This document shows, piece by piece, positions 34,929-42,933 of a stretch of DNA of 64,000 bases. The notes beneath the pieces are model-generated. The model was not told the DNA's origin. It made no database searches and worked only from the letters and a program-made list of their open reading frames with translations. Numbering within the stretch: position 1 is the first letter of the stretch; every line of letters starts with the position of its first letter. Origin of the DNA: Lentzea aerocolonigenes (GTDB lineage Bacteria; Actinomycetota; Actinomycetes; Mycobacteriales; Pseudonocardiaceae); assembly GCF_000974445.1 (NCBI RefSeq), contig NZ_BBOJ01000005.1:124001-188000 (forward strand), written 5' to 3'. A program made the translations under genes and the position numbers.

Positions 34929-37019
34929 ATGGACCGCAGACACCGGCGCCCTGCCCTGCTGATCACCGCGTTCCTCTCGGTCGCGATGGTCACCGCCGGC
35001 AACTCAGCCGCAGCTCCGACACCTGACGAACCGCTGCACCACTGGCAGTACGACCACTGGCCGCAGCAGCAGCCGTGGCAACAGTCCAGGGACTCCGCGC
35101 GCGTGTTCGCGCAGGCGGGGTTCCCCGGCCCGGTCGACCCGCAGAACTGGGTCAACCCCGACCACATGACGTGGGAACGGGACTACAAGAAGATCCCCGG
35201 CACCAACTGGGCCGACCCGTCGGCCAAGGGATCGGTGCGCAACTTCAAGGGCGCGCTCGTCCTGCTGGACTACCCGAACCAGCCGTTCGTCGTGACGCAG
35301 CCCAAGAACTCCACGGTGTTCGGCAACCCGAGCGCGGAGGCGAGCAACGTCCCGCGCGCTCAGGTCGGGCAGTTCTACCAGGACTTCCTCAACAAGCCGA
35401 ACGGTCTCAACCGCGGCCACACCGTGCACGAGTACTGGATGGAGACCTCCGGCGGGCGCTACGGCGTCGAGCTGAAGGCGTTCGGCCCGTACCTGATGCC
35501 GGGCAAGGACCACGAGTACGCGATGGAGTTCCAGGGCGGCACCGGCTGCCCGGCCGGCGACTCGTGCAACCGCAACATCCGCACCGACGGCCGTGCCGCG
35601 TGGGTGGCCGACGTCGGCTCGGAAGTGCCGGCGGGCTACGACTTCGTCTACTACCTGTCGGCGGGCCAGGACGAGTCCGGCACGTGGCAGGAGTTCGGGA
35701 TGATGAAGTTCCGGACGAAGGAGGAAGTGACCGACGACTTCGGCCCGCCGGACCCGGCGCTGCCGAACTGGTCGAAGACCCGGTACGTCGACTGGACCTC
35801 GTGGGCCGCGGGCTCTTCGATCTGGCCCAACGCGGGCGGCGGTTCGTCCACCCAGGCCGAGAGTTCCGGTCAGGGCGTGTACGCGCACGAACTGAGCCAC
35901 ATCCTCGGCATCGGCGACAACTACAACAACCCGTACGGCAGTCCGCCGCGCCGTGACTACAGCGGCCCGTGGGACATGCTGTCGCGCGGCTCGTTCAACG
36001 GTCCCGGCGGCCCGCACTCCCGCTGGACCATCCCGGCCACCGGTGGCGCGTCGCTCGGCGCCCAGCAGACGCTGCGCAACAAGATCAAGCTCGGGATCAT
36101 CGACGAGAAGAACGTGCTGAGGTTGTCGCGCGAGGCGCTGGCGAGCTCCGGCACGGTCATCGCGAAGATCACCGCCCGCGAGGTCAACCCCGGCGCGAAC
36201 GGCCTGACCGGCATCAACCTCGCGCTGGGCACCGGTGACAAGTCGCCGTCCTGCAACGTCTCCACCAACCCGTTCTGCGACGGCGGCGGCTACAACAACT
36301 ACACGCTCGAAGTCGTCGACCGGATGGGCGCCGACTCGTTCACCCCGGACGCGGGCGTGTTGCTGGCCAAGACGAAGAACCAGGACACGGCACCGTTCAC
36401 GTGGGTCGTCGACGCCAACCCGCAGGACATCGGCATGACCGACTACGTGCTGCCCGACGGCACCAAGGTCCCGATCACGATCGGCGACTACCGCCAGCTC
36501 GCCGACGCGCTGTTCCACGCGGGCACCGGCTCCGGCAGCGAGTTCGAGTACGTCGACCAGGCCAACCGGCTGCACTTCTACGTGCTGGACCTGCAACGCG
36601 ACTCGCGTGGTGTCCTGTCCTACACGGTGGCGATCCGGTCGCTGGACGGCGCGGGGCCGCAGCAGCGCGGCGTGCGGGTCACCCCGACCGCCGCTCGTGC
36701 CGGGGACGACGGCATCGCGACGTGCAGCTTCCCGTTGACCAACACCGGCCGTGCGGCGCCTCCCGGAGGACAGCACCCGGAACCGGTCGACCAGTACGTC
36801 GACGGTGACGTGTACCGCGTGACGGCGAAGGCGGAGAACGGGTGGTCCGTCTCGGTGCCGAACGCGTTGGCCACGGCCAAGTTCGGTGGCCGGGTCGACG
36901 TTCCGGTGCACGCTCAGCGCACCGGCGGGCCGATCACGTCGAAGGTGACCCTCACGGCCACGTCCGAGAGCAATCCCGCCAGGACCGCAACCGCCACCTG
37001 CACGGTGACCGGCCGCTAG
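34929..37019 (+). CDS. Secreted M6-like (immune inhibitor A type) zinc metalloprotease
   Basis: The product is 696 aa. The ATG at 34929 starts a Sec signal peptide (MDRRHRRPALLITAFLSVAM to about residue 32). The zinc motif HELSH lies at 320-324, followed by ILGIGDNYN, as in the M6 family; PWDMLSRGSFNGPGG downstream resembles the Met-turn region of M6 enzymes. A beta-rich C-terminal domain of about 120 residues may bind substrate. The enzyme is probably exported and may degrade host or environmental proteins. Its stop overlaps the convergent gene by 4 bp. Confidence 0.85.
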   Translation: MDRRHRRPALLITAFLSVAMVTAGNSAAAPTPDEPLHHWQYDHWPQQQPWQQSRDSARVFAQAGFPGPVDPQNWVNPDHMTWERDYKKIPGTNWADPSAKGSVRNFKGALVLLDYPNQPFVVTQPKNSTVFGNPSAEASNVPRAQVGQFYQDFLNKPNGLNRGHTVHEYWMETSGGRYGVELKAFGPYLMPGKDHEYAMEFQGGTGCPAGDSCNRNIRTDGRAAWVADVGSEVPAGYDFVYYLSAGQDESGTWQEFGMMKFRTKEEVTDDFGPPDPALPNWSKTRYVDWTSWAAGSSIWPNAGGGSSTQAESSGQGVYAHELSHILGIGDNYNNPYGSPPRRDYSGPWDMLSRGSFNGPGGPHSRWTIPATGGASLGAQQTLRNKIKLGIIDEKNVLRLSREALASSGTVIAKITAREVNPGANGLTGINLALGTGDKSPSCNVSTNPFCDGGGYNNYTLEVVDRMGADSFTPDAGVLLAKTKNQDTAPFTWVVDANPQDIGMTDYVLPDGTKVPITIGDYRQLADALFHAGTGSGSEFEYVDQANRLHFYVLDLQRDSRGVLSYTVAIRSLDGAGPQQRGVRVTPTAARAGDDGIATCSFPLTNTGRAAPPGGQHPEPVDQYVDGDVYRVTAKAENGWSVSVPNALATAKFGGRVDVPVHAQRTGGPITSKVTLTATSESNPARTATATCTVTGR

Positions 37020-37495
37020 ACCGACTCGTCCAGGTGCGCGTCCCACACCGCCCACGCCTCGGTGTGGGACGCGCCGCCGGCGAAGAACGCCTCGGCCAGC
37101 ACGTCCAGGTCCGACTCCACGTTCATGAACTTGGGCCGGTGCACGGCGAACCCGCGCGGGTCGTCGGCCACGCGGTAGGGCACGGCGAGCCGCAGCGTCT
37201 GCCGGTGCGGGCCGTACTCGACGGCCTCGACGAGCAACGCGTCGGTCTTGCCGTGGTCGAGGTCGACGTAGCCGTCGGCCACGAGCACCGCGCCCAGCCA
37301 GCTCGGGTCGCCGTCCGCCAGCGCGTCCTGGCCGGCGCGGGCACCTTCCGCCAGGTCGTCGAACATCAACCGGTCCATGCCGAACTCGCCGTCGGTGTGC
37401 AGGTACCCGAGCAGCGGGATGAGCGTCTCTCCCTCCGACACGCACCAGACTCCGTGGGCGGCGAAGAACCCGGCCAGGCGGGCTGTCTCGATCAT
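37016..37495 (-). CDS. Hypothetical protein, 159 aa
   Basis: The start is the ATG at 37495 (MIETARLAGFFAAHGVWCVSEG), although an ATG 12 bp further upstream is possible. The protein is soluble, acidic and alpha/beta in character, with no catalytic motif that I recognise. It contains AVLVADGYVDLDHGKTDALLVEAVEYG, which looks like a beta-hairpin core. It ends convergently with the metalloprotease gene. Function unknown. Confidence 0.65.
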   Translation of the reverse strand: MIETARLAGFFAAHGVWCVSEGETLIPLLGYLHTDGEFGMDRLMFDDLAEGARAGQDALADGDPSWLGAVLVADGYVDLDHGKTDALLVEAVEYGPHRQTLRLAVPYRVADDPRGFAVHRPKFMNVESDLDVLAEAFFAGGASHTEAWAVWDAHLDESV

Positions 37496-37545
37496 GGCGG
37501 ACACCATGCCACTTCGGTGCGGTGCAAGTGTCCGGAATGGAGCAA

Positions 37546-38034
37546 TCAGCGGGAACGGGCGGACCGGCGCGGTCGTCGCCGCCGTTGTTGCTGTCGTTGC
37601 TGTTGTTGCTGCGGAACGGGTCCTGACGTCAGCATCGTGAAGCAGGCCAGCAGCAGGATCGCGCCGCACGCCACCCACGTCAGCGTCCTGACCGCGGAAA
37701 CCGGTGCGGGCACACCGATGCCGAGCAGCAGCAACGGCATGCCGAGCGCGTAGCAGACGCCTGCCGCGAACGTCCGGCCCGAACCGTTGACGAGCAGCGG
37801 GACCGCGGCGATGCCGATCAGCACCGCGAACGCGAGCCACGCCCAGGTCAGCCCGGCGTGCAGCGCGACCGTGACGTCCAGCCCGTCCCTGGCGCGGATC
37901 GCGGCCTCCGCCTCCGCCGCGTGGCTGCGTCCCACGGCGGCGCGTGTGCCTGCGGCAGCGGCTGTGAGCAGCGCCGACGCACCCAGGATCGTGCGACCGC
38001 GCCGTACTGGATCGACTCGCTTCCCGGTGTCCAC
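37546..38034 (-). CDS. Small multi-pass membrane protein, unknown function
   Basis: The product is about 162 aa from a GTG at 38034; an upstream start at 38076 is possible. Hydrophobic segments lie near residues 15-33, 55-80, 86-105 and 110-135. The C-terminus is an unusual Gln-run followed by Arg-rich sequence, low-complexity and probably cytoplasmic. It stands alone between unrelated genes. Confidence 0.55.
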   Translation of the reverse strand: MDTGKRVDPVRRGRTILGASALLTAAAAGTRAAVGRSHAAEAEAAIRARDGLDVTVALHAGLTWAWLAFAVLIGIAAVPLLVNGSGRTFAAGVCYALGMPLLLLGIGVPAPVSAVRTLTWVACGAILLLACFTMLTSGPVPQQQQQRQQQRRRRPRRSARSR

Positions 38035-38090
38035 GCCCCCAGTTTGTTGGCCAGGACGGGCGGGGTCGCGTTGCACACGCCGAGGTGCAC

Positions 38091-39539
38091 TCAGTAGTGG
38101 TACGGAATGCGCGCCATCGGTTCCACCAGCTCACGCTCCTCATAGGACAGATGCGAGAGCAACGTGTCCGTGAGCAGGTCGACCGCCTCCTGCACCTCGA
38201 CGACCCGCTTCGGTTCCGCGACCGTCGCCACCAGCGCCGCGTCGAGGCGTTCGAGGACCTCGTGGATGACCTGGTGCTCCTCGGTCAGCCGGTCCAGCAC
38301 GGGACCGAGGCGTGCGTCTCCCGCGCGGAGTTGCGGATAGAGGCTTCTGTCCTCGTGTGTGTGATGGATGGTGACGAGCCGGCAGTAGCTCTCGCAGTAG
38401 GCGCCCATCGTCCAGTTGTTCTGACGCATGGTCATCGTGTTGATCTCGGACCGTGCCGCGCCCACGTCGATCACGCCTTCTGCGACCTGACGCACGACCA
38501 ATCGGATCTTCGTCAGCTCGTCGCGCAGGTGGTTGTGCACGCCGATCAACTGCCTGCTGAGCGCCTTGCCCGAGGCGGTGTAGACGGCGTCCGCCTCAGG
38601 CGCCGGGCCTTTTGGGCGGTTCGCCTCGTCCCAGAGCCGTTCGTCCGACCGCCGCACGCCGTCGTCGGGTGTCGGCGCGATGCCGAGCCGGTCCGGTTGA
38701 GTGCGTTGTTTCGTCACCATCTCACGCACGGCCGGTGCGACTTCTTCTGCGAACGCACGCACATCGTCGTCGGTCTCGACCATGAGGATGAAGCCGCTCA
38801 TCCCGTGCAACAGTGCCAGTTCCGCGATCTGCTCGGCGGTGAAGTCGCTCGTGATGTTGTAGAGCCTGCGGACGTCCTTCGGCGCCCGTCCGGCCTCGTG
38901 CGCGGCCTCGTCGATGATCGCGTTCATGTTCCCGAGCTGGTCCGGCGGCGCGTAGGGACTCGACGGCAGCCACCCGTCGGCCTTGCGTCCGATCAATCGG
39001 AGCATCCGCGGCTTGTACGCGCCGAGCCAGATCCCGACCGGATGGGCCGGGAACGGGCCGGGCTTCGCGCCGTTGAGCGAGTAGTGCTTGCCCTGCAAGC
39101 GAATCCCGCGTCCGGGCGTCCACAGCGCGCGGATGACGTCGATCGCCTCCTCCAGCGCCTCCACCGACTCGGCGGGCGTGCGGCGAGGCCCGTCCATGGC
39201 GGCGATGGCGTCCCAGAACGCGCCGGCGCCGAGCCCAAGCTCAACGCGCCCACCGGTGATGACGTCAAGACTGGCGACCGCGCGCGCAAGGACCGCGGGC
39301 GGCCTGAGGGGCAAGTTCGCGACGTTGGGGAACACCCGCACGTTGGTCGTCGACGCGGCGATGACCGACAACGATGTCCAGGTGTCCATGTGCGTTGCGT
39401 TGTACGGGTGGTCCTGAACGCTGACGAGCTCCAGGCCCCGAGCGTCAGCGACCTGCGCGAGCCGCAGCGCGTCACCGAACCGCTCGGCGGCCGGCGGCAG
39501 GAACACGCCGAACTCGAGCGAGTGACCATAATCTGCCAT
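38091..39539 (-). CDS. LLM-class flavin oxidoreductase fused to a hemerythrin-like domain
   Basis: The product is 482 aa. Residues about 5-300 form a luciferase-like TIM barrel of the F420/FMN-dependent type (LEFGVFLPPAAE, then GRVELGLGAGAFWD and PVGIWLGAYKPRML). Residues about 340-480 form a four-helix hemerythrin-like domain with VHNHLRDEL, IHHTHEDRSLYPQL, EEHQVIHEVLE and LSHLSYEERELV, which supplies His and Glu ligands for a di-iron site. The fusion suggests that oxygen or redox sensing is coupled to the flavin enzyme. A divergent MarR gene shares an operator region with it. Confidence 0.88.
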   Translation of the reverse strand: MADYGHSLEFGVFLPPAAERFGDALRLAQVADARGLELVSVQDHPYNATHMDTWTSLSVIAASTTNVRVFPNVANLPLRPPAVLARAVASLDVITGGRVELGLGAGAFWDAIAAMDGPRRTPAESVEALEEAIDVIRALWTPGRGIRLQGKHYSLNGAKPGPFPAHPVGIWLGAYKPRMLRLIGRKADGWLPSSPYAPPDQLGNMNAIIDEAAHEAGRAPKDVRRLYNITSDFTAEQIAELALLHGMSGFILMVETDDDVRAFAEEVAPAVREMVTKQRTQPDRLGIAPTPDDGVRRSDERLWDEANRPKGPAPEADAVYTASGKALSRQLIGVHNHLRDELTKIRLVVRQVAEGVIDVGAARSEINTMTMRQNNWTMGAYCESYCRLVTIHHTHEDRSLYPQLRAGDARLGPVLDRLTEEHQVIHEVLERLDAALVATVAEPKRVVEVQEAVDLLTDTLLSHLSYEERELVEPMARIPYHY

Positions 39540-39563
39540 GCCGAAAGTATGCCACGCAGATGT

Positions 39564-39585
39564 TCTGTTCGACAGACGTTCTGTC
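39564..39585. promoter_or_regulatory. Overlapping palindromes built from TCTGT half-sites, probable MarR operator
   Basis: TCTGT (39564-39568), ACAGA (39572-39576) and TCTGTC (39580-39585) form two overlapping inverted repeats, each with a 3-nt spacer; GACAGA-CGT-TCTGTC is perfect. The element is midway between the starts of the LLM-hemerythrin gene and the MarR gene. Confidence 0.65.
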
Positions 39586-39603
39586 CGGGCTATCATTGGT
39601 GGG

Positions 39604-40083
39604 GTGACCTTGGACGAAGACTTCGGCTGGACCCTCGGCGTGGTCTTCCGCGCCTTCGTCAAGGCGACGAACGCGGCCGTCGGCGACCTTCCAGGCGGCC
39701 ACCGCGGCTACCAGATCCTCACCGCCGCCACCCGTGAGCAGCCGGAAAGCCAGTCCGCGCTCTGCCAGCAGCTGGGCATCGACCGCACGGTCATGACCTA
39801 CCTGCTCGACGACCTGGAGCGCGCCTCCCTGGTGGAGCGCAGGCCAGCGCCAACCGACCGCCGCACTCGCCTGGTCGTGGCGACCGACGTGGGCCGCGCA
39901 CGCCTGGTCGAGCTCGACGAACGACTCGCGCTGGCCGAAGCGCACGTGCTCTCGGGCCTGCCGAAGGGCGACCGGGAGACGTTCAAGGCGTTGTTGTGCA
40001 GGCTGGCGGGACACGTGAACGAGCTGGACCCGGTGCCGAGCGCGTGTCAGGCCGTGCAGGACATCGCGGCGAGCACGTCCTAG
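39604..40083 (+). CDS. MarR-family transcriptional regulator
   Basis: The product is 159 aa from a GTG at 39604; a longer frame from 39538 would run through the operator. The winged helix is seen in SQSALCQQLGIDRTVMTYLLDDLERASLVERRPAPTDRRTR. It is divergent from the LLM-hemerythrin gene and very likely represses it through the TCTGT-type palindromes. The end overlaps the convergent membrane-protein gene by 4 bp. Confidence 0.87.
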   Translation: MTLDEDFGWTLGVVFRAFVKATNAAVGDLPGGHRGYQILTAATREQPESQSALCQQLGIDRTVMTYLLDDLERASLVERRPAPTDRRTRLVVATDVGRARLVELDERLALAEAHVLSGLPKGDRETFKALLCRLAGHVNELDPVPSACQAVQDIAASTS

Positions 40084-40391
40084 TCGAGCGCCGCGCGGAT
40101 CAGCCCGGCACTGCCGAAGATCAGGACAAGTGCGAGCAGGAGCCAGCCCGCCCGTGCGCCGAGCAGTCCGGGACTGGGTGTTTCCTGGTTCCGCGCCCGT
40201 GCGTTGAGCGCTTCGGCTCGCAGCACGCAGGCGAGTGCGGCGAGCCAGATCGCGAACGCGGCCAGGAACACGGGGTGGCCGAAGACGCCGGCGGCCAGGA
40301 GTCCGATGAGGATCGGTGTGAACACCGCGATCCACACGGTACGGAACAGCAGGCCCCATCGGTAGGTGCCGGTGACCGCGTCCGCCTCCAC
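40080..40391 (-). CDS. Small membrane protein, unknown function
   Basis: The product is 103 aa with three hydrophobic segments (about 12-32, 36-58 and 80-98). The loop between the second and third carries an Arg/Glu-rich helix (LRAEALNARARNQ). No family is recognised. It lies tail to tail with the MarR gene. Confidence 0.6.
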   Translation of the reverse strand: MEADAVTGTYRWGLLFRTVWIAVFTPILIGLLAAGVFGHPVFLAAFAIWLAALACVLRAEALNARARNQETPSPGLLGARAGWLLLALVLIFGSAGLIRAALD

Positions 40392-40436
40392 TCGCCCTGA
40401 CCAGGCCGGCCACCTTACCGAGCGAATCTGCCGAGA

Positions 40437-41042
40437 TCAGGCCGAAACCGGCTGCACCGGCCACATCCGCAACGCCATCTCCCCGACCATCTTCAGCGTC
40501 TCGGTGTTCACCCCGTCCCGAGCCTGCTGCGACATCCCCTGGATCACCGCGACCACGTACGTCGCGAGCCCCCGCGCGTCCGCGTCCGCCGGCAGCTCGC
40601 CGGAGGAGATCGCGTCGGCGATGCGCGTCTGCAGCAGGTCGCGGTTCGCGTTGCGGCGGTCGGCCAGGTCGATGCTCACCTCGGCGTTGCTCGGCGAGTT
40701 GTTGGCGGCCGCGGCGATCACCAGGCAGCCCGGCGGGTGGTTGCCCTCGGCGTAGTGCTCGGCCGCGCCCATGATCAGCCGCGTCACCAGGCCCGTCGCG
40801 GTGGTCTCCTCGGCGAACGCGTCCGCCATGAACCGGCCGTGGGTCGCGTTGTAGCGGTCGACGACCTCGGTGAACAGGGCTCGCTTGTCGCCGAACGCCG
40901 CGTACAGGCTCGGCGGGTTGATGTTCATCGCGGTCGTCAGCTGGGAGATCGACGTGCCCGCGTAGCCGTGTTCCCAGAAGACGAGCGTGGCCGCCTCCAG
41001 TGCGGCGTCGCGGTCGAACGTCCTCGGGCCTGACCTGGCCAT
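40437..41042 (-). CDS. TetR-family transcriptional regulator
   Basis: The product is 201 aa. The ATG at 41042 (MARSGPRTFDRDAALEAAT) gives the standard N-terminus; further upstream sequence is non-conserved. The HTH is YAGTSISQLTTAMNINPPSLYAAFGDKRALF, typical of the AcrR/TetR group, and the C-terminal domain includes PPGCLVIAAAANN. The gene is divergent from an SDR gene, with a 24-bp perfect palindrome between them. Confidence 0.92.
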   Translation of the reverse strand: MARSGPRTFDRDAALEAATLVFWEHGYAGTSISQLTTAMNINPPSLYAAFGDKRALFTEVVDRYNATHGRFMADAFAEETTATGLVTRLIMGAAEHYAEGNHPPGCLVIAAAANNSPSNAEVSIDLADRRNANRDLLQTRIADAISSGELPADADARGLATYVVAVIQGMSQQARDGVNTETLKMVGEMALRMWPVQPVSA

Positions 41043-41114
41043 GACTTGAACACCTCCGTTGTGTGAGCCCGATCTCGCTGGACCAGCTTGACACGAGCGC
41101 CCACCCGACAAAGA

Positions 41115-41138
41115 ATCTGTAGCGATCGCTACAGATTG
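41115..41138. promoter_or_regulatory. 24-bp perfect palindrome, TetR operator
   Basis: The half-site AATCTGTAGCGA is followed immediately by its exact complement, centred on GCGATCGC. The element ends 11 bp before the SDR start codon, so a bound dimer would cover the SDR promoter or start region. It is 72 bp upstream of the TetR start. Confidence 0.8.
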
Positions 41139-41149
41139 GAGAATACACC

Positions 41150-41911
41150 GTGTCTGAGGGGAAAGTCGCTGTCGTCACCGGGGGCAGCAGGGGGATCGGC
41201 GCGGCCATCGCGCTGAAGCTCGCTGCTGACGGTGCGACCGTCGCCGTGCACTACGGGCGCGACGAGGCGGCTGCGGAGGAGATCGTCAAGAAGATCGAGC
41301 ACGCCGGGGGCAACGCGTTCGCGATCCGGGCCGACCTGGCCACTGAGGACGGACCTGCCGTGCTGTGGGCGGAGTTCGACGAGAAGGCGCGCGCACGGGG
41401 GCTGGACGGCAAGTTCGACGTCCTGGTGAACAACGCGGGCACCACCGTGCGCGGCGTGATCGAGGACACCGACCCCGCCGAGTTCGACCGTCAGCTCGTC
41501 CTCAACGTGCGCTCGCCGTTCTTCGTGACGCGGCTGGGGCTCGCGCGGCAGAACGACGGTGGTCGCATCATCAACATCTCGTCCGGTGCCACGCGGATCG
41601 CGTTGACCGACATCATCGGTTACAGCGCCACCAAGGGTGCGATCGACGCGTTCACCTTCACGTTGGCGAAACATCTTGGTACTCGGAAAATCACCGTCAA
41701 CGCGGTGGCTCCGGGTATCATCGACACCGACCTGAACGCGGCGTGGCTGAGGGGCAACGACGCCGCACAACAGTCCGCGGCCGAGTTGTCGGCGCTGGGC
41801 AGGGTCGGACAGCCGTCGGACGTCGCCGAAGTGGTCGGCTTCCTGGCGAGCGATGCGTCCGGCTGGGTGACGGGCCAGATCATCGACGCCACCGGCGGCA
41901 GTGCGCTGTAA
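41150..41911 (+). CDS. Short-chain dehydrogenase/reductase (SDR)
   Basis: The product is 253 aa with a GTG start. Classical SDR motifs are in place: TGGSRGIG for cofactor binding, NNAG, catalytic Ser in INISSGAT, and YSATKGA with the Tyr and Lys of the active site. The C-terminus ends GQIIDATGGSAL. The gene is under the TetR operator. It may act on the product of the downstream cyclase, but TetR-SDR pairs also occur alone. Confidence 0.92.
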   Translation: MSEGKVAVVTGGSRGIGAAIALKLAADGATVAVHYGRDEAAAEEIVKKIEHAGGNAFAIRADLATEDGPAVLWAEFDEKARARGLDGKFDVLVNNAGTTVRGVIEDTDPAEFDRQLVLNVRSPFFVTRLGLARQNDGGRIINISSGATRIALTDIIGYSATKGAIDAFTFTLAKHLGTRKITVNAVAPGIIDTDLNAAWLRGNDAAQQSAAELSALGRVGQPSDVAEVVGFLASDASGWVTGQIIDATGGSAL

Positions 41912-41940
41912 CAAGTTCAACTCATCCGGGGGGATTTGCT

Positions 41941-42849
41941 GTGCGTGGTGTGGGAACCGCGGAGAGCGCTTTACCGAAGGCGGCCCTGCCTGGCGCGGTC
42001 GCCGTTGATCACCTCGCGAGCACGGTGTCCGATCTGGACGCCGCCGTCGCATTCCTGACCGCAGAGCTCGGCGGTCAGGAGTGCTACCGCGAGGGCCCGA
42101 TCGCCGACAGCACAGGCGATTGGATGGCTCGCAAGCTCGGCGTTCCGGCCGAGGCGAGCGCGCGGATCGTCATGATCCGTCTGGGGGAACGCCTCAACTT
42201 CGAGGTGTTCGAGTACAGCTGTCCCGGCGCGAGCCGCGTCGCTCCACGACCAGGTGCGCCAGGGGCGTCGTGCCTGTTGCTCGCGGTCGCGGACCTGCGG
42301 GCCTTCGCAGCGCGGATGCGCCTGGCCGCAGTGGTCGTCGAGCACGACCAGCAGGGAATCCTGCGCTGCAGCACCGAGTTCGGGCTGACGTTCGAGGTCG
42401 TCGAGGACCCGTCAGTCGATCCGGAGCTGCCGGCCGACGTGATCGGCATCAGGTACACCGTCGCGGACCTCACTGCGGCACAGAGCTTCTTGACGTCCGT
42501 GATCGGCATGGGGGCCGTTCACGACACCGTCCTCGGGCTCGGCAACGGGCCGCTCGTCGAGCTGGTTCCCGCAACGCTGCCGGGACCGCTGCCGGGCAAC
42601 CACGACGTCGGCGGGCACCACCTCGCGTTCGCGGTCACCGATGTGGACCGCGCCGCGGAGTTCCTGTCACAGCACGAAGGCGTGCACGTCATGGGTACCC
42701 CGGAGACGGTGACCGCCGGCCCGATCGCCGGTGACCGCTGGGTCTACTTCGCGAGTCCGTTCGGGATGCAGATGGAGCTCATCTGCATGCCCGACGGGAA
42801 CCTCCCTTACGAACGCGCAACGTCCGCGCGCCGGTGGCCGCCGAACTGA
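41941..42849 (+). CDS. Two-module VOC superfamily protein
   Basis: The product is 302 aa with a GTG start after a GGGGGGA ribosome-binding site. Two VOC modules are visible, each beginning with VDHLASTVSDLDAAVAFL or IRYTVADLTAAQSFL and carrying His/Glu metal-ligand candidates (GGHHLAF and MQMELICMPDG near the C-terminus). The shape recalls lactoylglutathione-lyase or extradiol-dioxygenase-like proteins. The substrate is unknown. It follows the SDR gene by 29 bp. Confidence 0.8.
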   Translation: MRGVGTAESALPKAALPGAVAVDHLASTVSDLDAAVAFLTAELGGQECYREGPIADSTGDWMARKLGVPAEASARIVMIRLGERLNFEVFEYSCPGASRVAPRPGAPGASCLLLAVADLRAFAARMRLAAVVVEHDQQGILRCSTEFGLTFEVVEDPSVDPELPADVIGIRYTVADLTAAQSFLTSVIGMGAVHDTVLGLGNGPLVELVPATLPGPLPGNHDVGGHHLAFAVTDVDRAAEFLSQHEGVHVMGTPETVTAGPIAGDRWVYFASPFGMQMELICMPDGNLPYERATSARRWPPN

Positions 42850-42933
42850 GCTGACAGCTCACCTCGGCACCTGACCTCACACACTTCCTGTGATGGCGCT
42901 CGAACGCGCCCTTTTCCTGGAGCCACAACACAA

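Noticed and set aside
35004..37445. 813-aa frame antisense to the M6-like protease
   Set aside because: It is made of Arg/Val/Gly-rich low-complexity sequence, the usual shadow of a high-GC gene, and overlaps a gene with a signal peptide and a zinc motif.
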